This document shows positions 16,986-24,148 of a stretch of 64,000 bases of DNA, one piece after another. Origin of the DNA: Hymenobacter telluris. Lineage in GTDB: Bacteria > Bacteroidota > Bacteroidia > Cytophagales > Hymenobacteraceae. Every line of letters begins with the position of its first letter. The stretch's first letter is position 1. The notes under the pieces are model-generated. The model saw nothing but the letters and a program-made list of their open reading frames with translations. It made no database searches and was not told where the DNA came from. The stretch is from contig NZ_JAFLQZ010000005.1 of NCBI RefSeq assembly GCF_017313265.1, positions 231,754-295,753 on the forward strand, read 5' to 3'. A program made the translations under genes and the position numbers.

Positions 16986-17086
16986 TCCAGCCTGTGCAGG
17001 CATTTTCGGGGTTTGGTACTCCGGCTGTTTTCGGTTAATTCCGGGTATGAACCGGGAACGTAACCGGGACATAGCCGAAAAACCCC

Positions 17087-17825
17087 ATGCTGCTCACTAC
17101 GCTCTACAAGAAGAAAATTAGCGTGCGACTGTACCCGCGGCTGGCAGCCACCAACAAAAAAGGGCTGTGCCCGGTGCGGCTTACGGCGCGCTGGCACGGT
17201 GAAGAGTTGCAGGTAGACACGGGCGAAATCGTGCTGCCCAGCCACGTAAACAAGGACGGGGACGTTGAAACGCTGTGGAACGGGCAAGGTGTGGTAGAAG
17301 GGCGCAGGCTGACCGAGCCGGGAGAAAGGTACCATGCCGACCCACCCCGATACGGCCGTCAACATCAATGCCCGGTTGATGAAGATGGTGAAGCAGGTTA
17401 CTGACACGTTCAACCGGCTCTACGACCTGGCACCCGACCAGAAGGTGACGCGGGCCGCCATGCTGGCCGAACTGCTGCCGGCCCACGCCGCTGGCCGCAA
17501 GGCCGCGCCCGCGCCAGTGCCAGCGAAGCTGACTGAGTTACGGACCTTCCGGCAGGTGCTGGACGAGTGGAAGCAGGAAAACCGCAACCTAGCCAAAGAC
17601 TAGCTACGGAAGTATGACCAGTTGGCGACGATGATGGAAACCTGGCGGCCTGACCTGCGGCCGGAGCAGGTGACGCAGAAGGTGGCCAAAGAATACCTGC
17701 AGCACCTGCTGGATTTGCAGAAGTCGGACGCGACTATCAAAGTCCACTTTGCTGGCATCCGCAAGTGGCTGGAGCAGCTGAAACTGAAAGCGGATATGCC
17801 GCGGCCGCAAAACGTGGGGCATTGA
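17087..17825 (+). pseudogene. Tyrosine recombinase (integrase), broken and truncated
   Basis: The first segment (17087 to about 17335) encodes an arm-type DNA-binding domain: 'KKKISVRLYPRLAATNKKGLCPVRL', strand-rich and ending near 'EIVLPSHVNKDG'. The frame then shifts; a second frame (17334 on) continues with 'NARLMKMVKQVTDTFNRLY' and 'FRQVLDEWKQEN', is cut by a TAG at 17601-17603, then goes on with 'MATMMETWRPDLRPEQVTQKVAKEYLQ'-type SAM-like core-binding sequence (the run is longer and only partly quoted). The catalytic domain with Arg-His-Arg-Tyr is missing: the frame ends at 17825 where an S24 repressor remnant begins. So three lesions: frameshift, nonsense, and deletion. It lies directly after tRNA-Asn. 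Confidence 0.75.
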
Positions 17826-18126
17826 CGTGGACGGGGACTCGATGCAGCCTCAGCTGCGCTCGGGTATGCAGGTAGCCGCCGTGCTGATTCCACTGGAAGA
17901 CTGCAAGTATGCGGTGAGCGGGGTGTACGCCGTGGTATTCGGCAGCCAGTTTGCCATCAAGCGCATCAAGGACAATGACCTCCTGACGAAAGGCTACCTG
18001 GTGCTGCACTCCGACAACGAAAACGCCGGCAGCCTGACGGTGGCCGGCGAAGACATCCGGTATATGTGGCGGGTGCTGGAAATTATGCGAGGCTGGATTA
18101 TCGCTCGGCCTGTGCATTTGTGGTAG
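17812..18126 (+). pseudogene. S24/LexA-like phage repressor, C-terminal fragment
   Basis: About 100 residues of an S24 peptidase domain: 'VDGDSMQPQLRSGM' carries the catalytic serine, and 'FAIKRI' the lysine of the Ser-Lys dyad, followed by 'GYLVLHSDNEN'. The N-terminal helix-turn-helix is absent, and the open frame begins inside the domain at the very point where the integrase remnant stops. A deletion has joined the two genes. Such repressors normally control prophage or ICE induction, so this supports a decayed mobile element. Confidence 0.7.
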
Positions 18127-18127
18127 G

Positions 18128-18156
18128 CATTTGTGCAAGCCTCGCTTGCACAAATG
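18128..18156. repeat. Hairpin
   Basis: CATTTGTGCAAGC, loop CTC, GCTTGCACAAATG: a perfect 13-bp stem just after the repressor fragment. It could be a terminator but lacks a T-run. Confidence 0.4.
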
Positions 18157-18181
18157 TGACATCGGAATGGGCTTCCGTGAA

Positions 18182-18222
18182 CCGACTTACGCACTGCAGG
18201 TTGCCTGCAGTGCGTAAGTCGG
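18182..18222. repeat. Perfect 19-bp inverted repeat
   Basis: CCGACTTACGCACTGCAGG, loop TTG, and the exact complement. It separates the phage-like remnant from the effector operon. It could be a terminator or the joined ends of a lost insertion sequence; neither can be decided from this sequence. Confidence 0.45.
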
Positions 18223-18276
18223 CTTTAGCCTTATCTTGCCCGCGCTATTTCAGATGAATCTACTTTATATTTATAT

Positions 18277-19125
18277 ATGCAGGCCCTACCTTTTAGTCCA
18301 TCGTCGGTCAGACCTTACACGTCACGTACGTACCAGGTGCAAACGGACACCAGCACCCGCGTGCGTGACCGGACCGTCAGCAACTCCATTACCACAACGC
18401 TCCGCCAGACCCACTATGGCCGCACCAAGCACGGCACCGCCGCCGTGTTTGTCGAACTGCTCGACTTTCAGCAGACCGATCAGTCGCCGCTAGCCGTGTT
18501 GTTGAAGGACCTCAACCCGGTCAACAACCAGCTGCTGTTCGAGGTAAGCGCTTACGGCGACTTACTGGCTATCCGCAACCTAGAGGAAGTTCAGGAGCAG
18601 TGGCGGGGCCTGCGACCCCACATCGTGGCCAAATACGGGCGCACGGCAGAAGGACGTGCTTTTATCGAGGGCTTTGAACAGCGACTCAGTTCCGACTCTT
18701 TGCTCAGTAGCTTCCTGCATAAGGGCGCTTATGGCATCCTCTTCCCTGGCGTATTCAATCCGACGGGGCCGGCCGGTGCTATTCGCTGGGGCTCCAGCGA
18801 GCGGCTGATGAGCGGCTTTTTTGGCAGCATCGATCTACCGCTGAAGATGCATACCAGTCTAACGCCCGACAGCGGCGAGCCGGGCCCGAGCCAGTTGCAC
18901 GTAACAGGTGAGATTAATGATAGCCGTTTTGATGCATCTGGGTTTCAGGCGCTGGTCAAGCAGGCCATGGATATGATCAACTTCCAAGTAGTCCACCACC
19001 TTGACTGCCGCGAACAGTACGACTTGGACAATGCGGGCTGGCTTACGGCGGGCCAGCAGGAACTGACCTTTACGGTGGACAACTTCTATCACCAGTACAC
19101 CCGGCACAAGCTAAAACTGGTCTAA
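18277..19125 (+). CDS. Effector-associated protein of unknown function
   Basis: 282 residues, no signal peptide or transmembrane segment. It begins 'MQALPFSPSSVRPYTSRTYQ', with mixed alpha/beta character and 'GILFPGVFNPTGPAG' in the middle. A protein of this size lies immediately before DUF4280 effector genes in other Bacteroidota as I recall, so I infer an adaptor, chaperone or loading partner for the next gene. Its stop is one base before the ATG of the toxin gene, so the two are translationally linked. The 5' leader is AT-rich, with TTATCTTG (18231-18238) as a possible -7 box. No catalytic motif is seen. Confidence 0.6.
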   Translation: MQALPFSPSSVRPYTSRTYQVQTDTSTRVRDRTVSNSITTTLRQTHYGRTKHGTAAVFVELLDFQQTDQSPLAVLLKDLNPVNNQLLFEVSAYGDLLAIRNLEEVQEQWRGLRPHIVAKYGRTAEGRAFIEGFEQRLSSDSLLSSFLHKGAYGILFPGVFNPTGPAGAIRWGSSERLMSGFFGSIDLPLKMHTSLTPDSGEPGPSQLHVTGEINDSRFDASGFQALVKQAMDMINFQVVHHLDCREQYDLDNAGWLTAGQQELTFTVDNFYHQYTRHKLKLV

Positions 19126-19126
19126 G

Positions 19127-20470
19127 ATGGCAAGCGAAGGCGATAAGTACATCACCAGCAGTGCTTGGCTCCGGTGCGACAAAGGCGCCACGCCCGGACC
19201 GCTGATGGCCACGTCCAAAACCGTGAAGCTCTACGGGCAGGATTGGGCCACACAGGTTGATGCGGTGCCCTTGGTCAACATTCCCTCCTTCGGCATGTGC
19301 ATGGTGACGCGCACGCCCTGCGCACCGCTCACGGCGCTGTGGACCAACGTGATGGAAACCGTCAGCGTCCAAGGCCAAAAGCCGCTGCTTGACGTCTCCA
19401 CCTGCCGATGTACGGTCGGCGGCGTGATAAAAATCTTCTTCACCCAACAGGCCGCGCTGGCAGCCGGGCCCGCGCCGCTCAGCCAGGAAGACGCTGCGGC
19501 CGAGCAGGAAGCGAAAGAGGAGGCCGAGTTCTGGGGTAACGTAGGCAAAGGCCTGCTGATTGCCGCGGCCGTGGTTGGAACCGCCGCCATTATCGTAGGC
19601 TCCGGCGGTGCGGCACTGGCCGTGCTGGGGGCGGCAGCGGCAACCGGAGCCGCTGTGGGCGGCGTAGGTGGCGCCGTGGCGGGTGGCATCACCGGCGGCG
19701 CCGAAGGAGCGGTATCCGGCTTCTTCCAAGGGGCGGTTTTCGGGGCGCTGGGCGGTATCGCCGTAGCCAGCGGAGCCGGCGTTGTAGCGGGGGCGCTGGC
19801 CGTTGGAGCAGCAGGAGCCGGCGTCGCCAGCCTGGGTTTTCTGGGAAAAGCCTATTACTACAACCCCAGCCGCGAGAACGGCTTGGTACTGGTCGGGGCC
19901 GGCGCGGGAATGATAGCCGGGGGCCTGACAGCGAAGGGAATAGGTAGCGCGAGGTCGGCTGCCATCCGATCTGGTTCGCTGTCCGAGGGTATTGCTAACT
20001 TAGTGAAATCGGTTCAGGAAGAAGCCCTGAATCGAGTAGCTAACTTATCAGTAAACAGACGAGGGCCTTGCTACAGTGGCGTATATGACCCGTTAACAAA
20101 ACAGACTCATTACGGCGAAAATTTCAACATAAGCAAGCCAGCGGGTCGGGCGGCGTACACAAAGTTTTATGAAGAAGCCCATCCGGTTGTTAAAAACCGG
20201 ATCGACGCCCAAAACGAGGCCTTGCGCAATGGCACGGCTACTGCCAAAGAGACGGCCGGAACTCCCGGCGCACACTCGGAAGTTGTTGCACTGGATAAAA
20301 CCCTAAAGGCGCGGGAGGCTTATACTGGCCGACCAGCAACGGAAGCAGACCTAGCAGACTTTCACCTTCACAATCGGTCTACGATGAATGCGACTGCCGG
20401 ACAGCCGATGAACCGCTGCGATAACTGCCGCAACATCACGGATGGGGTTAACACTATAGATCACAACTAG
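19127..20470 (+). CDS. PAAR-like (DUF4280) effector with C-terminal YwqJ-type deaminase toxin
   Basis: 447 residues in three parts. Residues 1-105 are a DUF4280 PAAR-like spike domain ('AWLRCDKGATPGPLM', 'NIPSFGMCMV', 'CRCTVGGVIKIFF'), which caps type VI or related contractile injection tubes. Residues 135-270 are a Gly/Ala-rich hydrophobic region with hairpin-like segments that may help cross a target membrane. Residues 310-447 are a YwqJ-like deaminase: 'PCYSGVYDPLTKQTHYG', the zinc motif His383-Ser-Glu385 in 'PGAHSEVVALDKTL', and Cys431-x2-Cys434 in 'RCDNCRNITDG'. All catalytic residues are intact. The target base is unknown. It is followed 11 bp later by a YwqK-type immunity gene. Confidence 0.85.
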   Translation: MASEGDKYITSSAWLRCDKGATPGPLMATSKTVKLYGQDWATQVDAVPLVNIPSFGMCMVTRTPCAPLTALWTNVMETVSVQGQKPLLDVSTCRCTVGGVIKIFFTQQAALAAGPAPLSQEDAAAEQEAKEEAEFWGNVGKGLLIAAAVVGTAAIIVGSGGAALAVLGAAAATGAAVGGVGGAVAGGITGGAEGAVSGFFQGAVFGALGGIAVASGAGVVAGALAVGAAGAGVASLGFLGKAYYYNPSRENGLVLVGAGAGMIAGGLTAKGIGSARSAAIRSGSLSEGIANLVKSVQEEALNRVANLSVNRRGPCYSGVYDPLTKQTHYGENFNISKPAGRAAYTKFYEEAHPVVKNRIDAQNEALRNGTATAKETAGTPGAHSEVVALDKTLKAREAYTGRPATEADLADFHLHNRSTMNATAGQPMNRCDNCRNITDGVNTIDHN

Positions 20471-20481
20471 ACTTTCGCGTT

Positions 20482-20895
20482 ATGAACATGAACAGGATCA
20501 ATATAAATGCCTTGGAGGGTAAGATCGACCAGAATGTGACTGTACTCTACCAAGATGGCAAGCCCTACACGGGCACCGTGTATGAAACGTTCCAAGGCAG
20601 AACGGATGTGGAGTACGAAGTTGTGAATGGCGTAAAGCAAGGTAGAGAAACCGAGTTCTATCCCGACGGTACTATACAGTCGGTGAGCTACTATGTTGGC
20701 AATCTGCTTGACGGCCCGTTGATGCGCTACCATGAAAACGGCGCCGTCGAAGAAAAGGCGCTGTTTGAAAAAGGGGTGTGCGTCCGCTCTACCTCTTATG
20801 ATGAGGTAGGTCAGGTAGTCGAAGAATATACCATCGACGAGAAAAGCGCCGAATACCCTTGGCTGATGCATCTTCGGCAAAAGATGGGTGCCTGA
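20482..20895 (+). CDS. YwqK-family immunity/antitoxin protein (MORN-like repeats)
   Basis: 137 residues, no signal peptide. It is built of short MORN-like beta-hairpin repeats: 'YQDGKPYTGTVYE', 'VNGVKQGRETEFYPDG', 'VGNLLDGPLMRYHENG'. Repeats of this kind define the YwqK antitoxin family, the genetic partner of the YwqJ deaminase toxin in Bacillus. Its position 11 bp after the deaminase gene fits a toxin-immunity pair. An alternative start is ATG at 20488. Its last codons overlap a GTG start of the endonuclease V frame. Cytoplasmic location fits neutralising a deaminase delivered into the cytoplasm. Confidence 0.85.
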   Translation: MNMNRININALEGKIDQNVTVLYQDGKPYTGTVYETFQGRTDVEYEVVNGVKQGRETEFYPDGTIQSVSYYVGNLLDGPLMRYHENGAVEEKALFEKGVCVRSTSYDEVGQVVEEYTIDEKSAEYPWLMHLRQKMGA

Positions 20896-20905
20896 CCACG
20901 CCGCT

Positions 20906-21568
20906 ATGATGAGCGAAGCGGAAGCAATGGGTGTGCAGCGGGAACTTAGTCAGCGCGTTATTCAACACGACGACCTGCCCCGGCCTGTGCGCATCATCGC
21001 CGGAGCCGACGTGGAATACGATAAGCACAGTGACCGGATTGCTGGGGCCATTGTGCTGCTCGACGCGGACACGAAAGCGGTGCTCGACGCAGCTACCCAT
21101 GTGATGACGGCCTCGTTTCCTTACATCCCTGGCTTGTTCTCGTTCCGCGAAATGCCTCCCCTGTTGGAAGCCTACCAGAAGCTGCGCCTTCGGCCGGATG
21201 TGATTGTATGCGACGGCCACGGCGTGGCTCACCCGCGCCGGTTCGGGCTGGCCTGCCACCTCGGCCTCGAACTGAACGTGCCCACTGTCGGCTGCGGCAA
21301 GACCCGGCTTATCGGCCGTTACGATGATCTGGCCCTGGAGCGGGGCGCAACGGCTGCTTTGCTAGATGAGATGACTGGTGACAGGTTGGGCCTTGCGCTA
21401 CGGACGCAAACTGGTATCAACCCGCTCTTCGTATCGGTTGGGCACCGCGTTTCCCTTGGCACGGCAGCCCAACTGGTTCTGTCGATGTGCGATGCGGTGC
21501 GCCTGCCCGAAACCACCCGACAGGCCGATAAATATGCCCGTGAAGCATTGGAAGCTGCTATTCACTAA
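20906..21568 (+). CDS. nfi: Endonuclease V
   Basis: 220 residues from ATG 20906; a GTG at 20888, in the same frame, overlaps the end of the immunity gene by 8 bases. Endonuclease V nicks near deoxyinosine and other deaminated purines to start repair (or acts on inosine in RNA). Catalytic residues are in place: Asp35 in 'GADVEYD', Tyr73 and Glu82 in 'PYIPGLFSFRE', Asp103 in 'CDGHGVAHPR' with His109, and 'PLFVSVGHRVSL' near the C-terminus. The usual GVAKS is 'GCGKTRL' here, still in range. Being last in the effector operon and inside the putative att-bounded island suggests a link with the deaminase; this is an inference. Confidence 0.9.
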   Translation: MMSEAEAMGVQRELSQRVIQHDDLPRPVRIIAGADVEYDKHSDRIAGAIVLLDADTKAVLDAATHVMTASFPYIPGLFSFREMPPLLEAYQKLRLRPDVIVCDGHGVAHPRRFGLACHLGLELNVPTVGCGKTRLIGRYDDLALERGATAALLDEMTGDRLGLALRTQTGINPLFVSVGHRVSLGTAAQLVLSMCDAVRLPETTRQADKYAREALEAAIH

Positions 21569-21720
21569 AAGTGAATGTTATTGCAGACTAACTGCCAACG
21601 TGACCAAGCCGAAAGATAAGTTGTTGTATATGCGTATGTAAACTGTGTTATACCAAGACACAAACCGGGATTTAAAACTAAATATCTTATCTCTGGCATT
21701 TCTGCGAACTGATATACGCA

Positions 21721-21737
21721 CCCAGGAGGGAGAGCCA
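21721..21737 (+). other. Putative attR
   Basis: CCCAGGAGGGAGAGCCA, 16 of 17 identical to the 3' end of tRNA-Asn, same orientation, ending exactly at CCA. The mismatch is C to A at the position of tRNA base 72. It gives a 4.8-kb island (16928-21737). Confidence 0.55.
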
Positions 21738-21797
21738 CACTATGAAAAAGTCCCTTGTAAATCAAGTATTTACAAGGGACTTTTTCATAGTGTGGCT
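21733..21797. terminator. Long perfect inverted repeat, bidirectional terminator
   Basis: A 29-30-bp perfect stem closes a 5-7-nt loop, with an A-run in one arm and a T-run in the other. It lies between convergent endonuclease V and aquaporin genes and overlaps the right end of the putative attR. Confidence 0.75.
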
Positions 21798-21834
21798 TTC
21801 AGTGTGCTTTTACTTTCTATTCTGAGGCAGAACG

Positions 21835-22527
21835 TCAATCAGATACAATGTTCTTTTGCTCGTTGGTGAGCAGCGCGCGTAGCTCCAGCAGCCGGTCGAC
21901 TACTACAGCCAGCAATACTCCGGCTACGGGAGCCACCACGTACACCCAAGCTGCCTCTAAATGTCCGCTCACAAAGGCCGGTGCTAAGGAGCGGGCGGGG
22001 TTCATGGAGGCGCCGCTCAATGGGCCACCCACCAAGGCTTCTAGCGCAACCGTGGAGCTGATAGTAATGCCCACCAACAGGCCCTGCTCATAGAAGCTGG
22101 ACGTGACCCGTAGGATAACCAGCATCAGCCAAAACGTAAGAAATACCTCGATGCCGAAGGCCTGTGCCACACTATGTGCCGGTAGAGTGGCACCCAAGGC
22201 CGAGCCTGGCGTAGCGAGTAGCTTCACTAAACCACTGCCCACGAATGCGCCCACTAGCTGCGCTGCTATGTATGGTAGCACGCGCCGCCCCGGAAAGCGC
22301 CCCGCCACCCAGAACCCCAGCGTAACGGCCGGGTTGACGTGCGCCCCGCTGACGTGGCCCAACCCCTGGATCAGAATCAGCACCACCAGCCCGAAAGCAG
22401 CAGCAATACCGCCGTGCCCCAGCGCGTGGGTCTGCTCATTAACCACCACGGCCCCCGTTCCGAATATCAATAGCACTGCCGTACCCAGCGCCTCGGCTAA
22501 TAAACAGTGACGCAACATTGTTCTCAT
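21835..22527 (-). CDS. Aquaporin (MIP family), possibly arsenite channel
   Basis: 230 residues from the ATG at 22527 (two nearby Met choices, 22518 and 22566). There are six transmembrane helices and two NPA boxes, Asn65-Pro-Ala (HVNPAVT) and Asn176-Pro-Ala (SMNPARS). The residue after the second NPAR is Ser, aquaporin-like rather than the NPARD of glycerol facilitators. It is the last gene of a minus-strand series of arsenosugar genes, and no ArsB or Acr3 efflux pump is in the window. In other bacteria an AqpS aquaporin passes arsenite out of the cell, so that role is plausible here. A hairpin between it and arsS may separate the transcripts. Confidence 0.85.
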   Translation of the reverse strand: MRTMLRHCLLAEALGTAVLLIFGTGAVVVNEQTHALGHGGIAAAFGLVVLILIQGLGHVSGAHVNPAVTLGFWVAGRFPGRRVLPYIAAQLVGAFVGSGLVKLLATPGSALGATLPAHSVAQAFGIEVFLTFWLMLVILRVTSSFYEQGLLVGITISSTVALEALVGGPLSGASMNPARSLAPAFVSGHLEAAWVYVVAPVAGVLLAVVVDRLLELRALLTNEQKNIVSD

Positions 22528-22597
22528 ACAGCAGCGGAAACAAGCATGGTGAATAGCACGGCGCACTCGCTGGATTCAGATAAACTGAAAGCCACAA

Positions 22598-22631
22598 ACA
22601 TCCCGCAGACAACTCAGCTGCTGCGGGATGT
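22598..22631 (-). terminator. Hairpin between arsS and the aquaporin gene
   Basis: ACATCCCGCAG and CTGCGGGATGT form an 11-bp stem with a 12-nt loop, followed on the minus strand by a T-rich stretch. Confidence 0.45.
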
Positions 22632-22666
22632 AAAGATGAGGAACTGCTGGTAAGTTATAGTGCCGC

Positions 22667-23716
22667 TCAGGCCGTAGCCCCACCGCAACTGGAGCCGCTG
22701 CCGGCAGTGCAGCCGTAGCAATGCTGGTTTATCACCACGGCGCGCTCGGCCAGGGCAGTGGCATCAAAGTCGCGGATGTGCTGCACGGCGCTGGCCACCT
22801 TCAGATCGAGCATTTGGTTGAAGTCGCAGTCGAAGAGGTAGCCGTCCCAACTGACGGAGATGGTGCTGCGGCACATCACGCCGGCAGCGGCGGAGGGGTT
22901 GAAGGCCGTTACCAGCTTGTCCATGTAGCCCGCGTAGTTGCCCGATTCCAGCAGAAAATCGAGGTAACGGCTGACGGGGATGTTGGTAATAGCGTACAGC
23001 TCATTGAACACGATGCCGAAATCCTTGCTCAGGGCGCGCTTGAACTGGTCTTGCAAGCCTTTCTGGGAGCCGGGTAGAAACGCGCCGTTGGGGTTGTAAA
23101 CTAAGTTCAGCTTCAGGCCGCTGCCTTCCTGCCCGTAGCCGACGGCATTGAGCATTTTCAGAGCTTTGATGGAATCATCGAACACTCCGTCGCCGCGCTG
23201 CCGGTCGGTGGTTTTGGCGTTGTAGAACGGCAGGGAACTAACTACTTCCACCCCGTGCGCCCGGAAGAACTCGGGCAGGTCGTAATACTTTTTATTGGCA
23301 ACGATAATGGTCAGGTTGCAGCGCACGATGATGTGGCGGCCCAGCGCGTGCAACTGTTCCACAAACCAGCGGAAATCCGGGTTCATCTCCGGAGCGCCGC
23401 CGGTCAGGTCCACCGTGGGAATATCGGTTTGCGCCAGCGCGTCGAGGCAGAGCTGCATGGTTTCGCGGGTCATGATTTCCTTGCGGTCCGGACCGGCATC
23501 TACGTGGCAGTGGCGGCACACCTGGTTGCACATTTTCCCCACATTAATTTGCAGCACGCCGGCTGCAACCGGCCGCAACGGGAATAGCCCGACGGTGCGC
23601 ATTTTCTCATGAAACGCGGGCAGATGTGCACCTTCCGCCTGCTCTGACCGCAGTACGGTGAGCTGGAAGGCAGGGTCGGCTAGCTCGTTGCCGGTGGCTT
23701 TCAGGGATTTAATCAT
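22667..23716 (-). CDS. arsS: Arsenosugar biosynthesis radical SAM protein ArsS
   Basis: 349 residues. ArsS is proposed to attach the 5'-deoxyadenosyl group of SAM to dimethylarsinous acid. The radical-SAM motif is Cys63-x3-Cys67-x2-Cys70 (CNQVCRHCH), followed by 'DLTGGAPEMNP'. The C-terminal third has the 'MCRSTISVSWDGYLFDCDFNQML' region (partly quoted) of the family. The tail 'CYGCTAGSGSSCGG' has four cysteines in a glycine-rich end, possibly for arsenic binding or a second cluster. It follows the peroxidase-like gene by about 40 bp on the same strand. Confidence 0.95.
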   Translation of the reverse strand: MIKSLKATGNELADPAFQLTVLRSEQAEGAHLPAFHEKMRTVGLFPLRPVAAGVLQINVGKMCNQVCRHCHVDAGPDRKEIMTRETMQLCLDALAQTDIPTVDLTGGAPEMNPDFRWFVEQLHALGRHIIVRCNLTIIVANKKYYDLPEFFRAHGVEVVSSLPFYNAKTTDRQRGDGVFDDSIKALKMLNAVGYGQEGSGLKLNLVYNPNGAFLPGSQKGLQDQFKRALSKDFGIVFNELYAITNIPVSRYLDFLLESGNYAGYMDKLVTAFNPSAAAGVMCRSTISVSWDGYLFDCDFNQMLDLKVASAVQHIRDFDATALAERAVVINQHCYGCTAGSGSSCGGATA

Positions 23717-23757
23717 AAACAGTACGTACGCCGCAGTGCATAGCTGGCGGCCACAGC

Positions 23758-24090
23758 CTACATAGAAAGTTCTTTGGCTTTGTTCATCATCTGTACGCCG
23801 TGCACCAGCACCGCACCACCTTTGATGGCGGCGGCTACGTGTACGGCTTCCATCATCTGGGCTTCGTCGGCGCCTTTCTGCAATGAGTCGGAGGTGTAGG
23901 CATCAATGCAGTAGGGGCACTGCACGGCGTGGGCCACAGCCAGCGCAATCAGGGATTTTTCGCGCTCCGTGAGGGCGCCTTCCTTGAATACTTCACCGTA
24001 ATAATCAAAGAATTTGCGGCCGGCTTCGGCTTGCCATTCCGTGATAGTACCAAATTTGGCCAGGTCGGCGGGATTGTAGTAGGTTGACAT
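23758..24090 (-). CDS. Arsenosugar-associated peroxidase-like protein (CMD family)
   Basis: 110 residues from ATG 24090; an upstream extension of 22 codons in the frame is not family-like. The AhpD/carboxymuconolactone decarboxylase fold has a CxxC redox pair in 'AVQCPYCIDAYT', with a His eight residues on in neither strand position, so peroxidase activity is likely thiol-based. Members of this subgroup accompany ArsM and ArsS. It probably handles oxidative or thiol chemistry of arsenic intermediates; the exact reaction is unknown. Confidence 0.88.
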   Translation of the reverse strand: MSTYYNPADLAKFGTITEWQAEAGRKFFDYYGEVFKEGALTEREKSLIALAVAHAVQCPYCIDAYTSDSLQKGADEAQMMEAVHVAAAIKGGAVLVHGVQMMNKAKELSM

Positions 24091-24148
24091 GAGTTGTTGG
24101 ACGTAAGAAGATGTACGAGGAAAGTGCAGAAAGCAGATGTGAGGTAAG

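Noticed and set aside
18182..18222. Possible insertion-sequence end pair
   Set aside because: The perfect 19-bp inverted repeat could be IS ends, but no transposase remains and no target duplication is visible; reported only as a hairpin.
18277..21568. Complete type VI secretion cluster
   Set aside because: No sheath, baseplate or ATPase genes are found around the PAAR-like effector; only the effector module is present.
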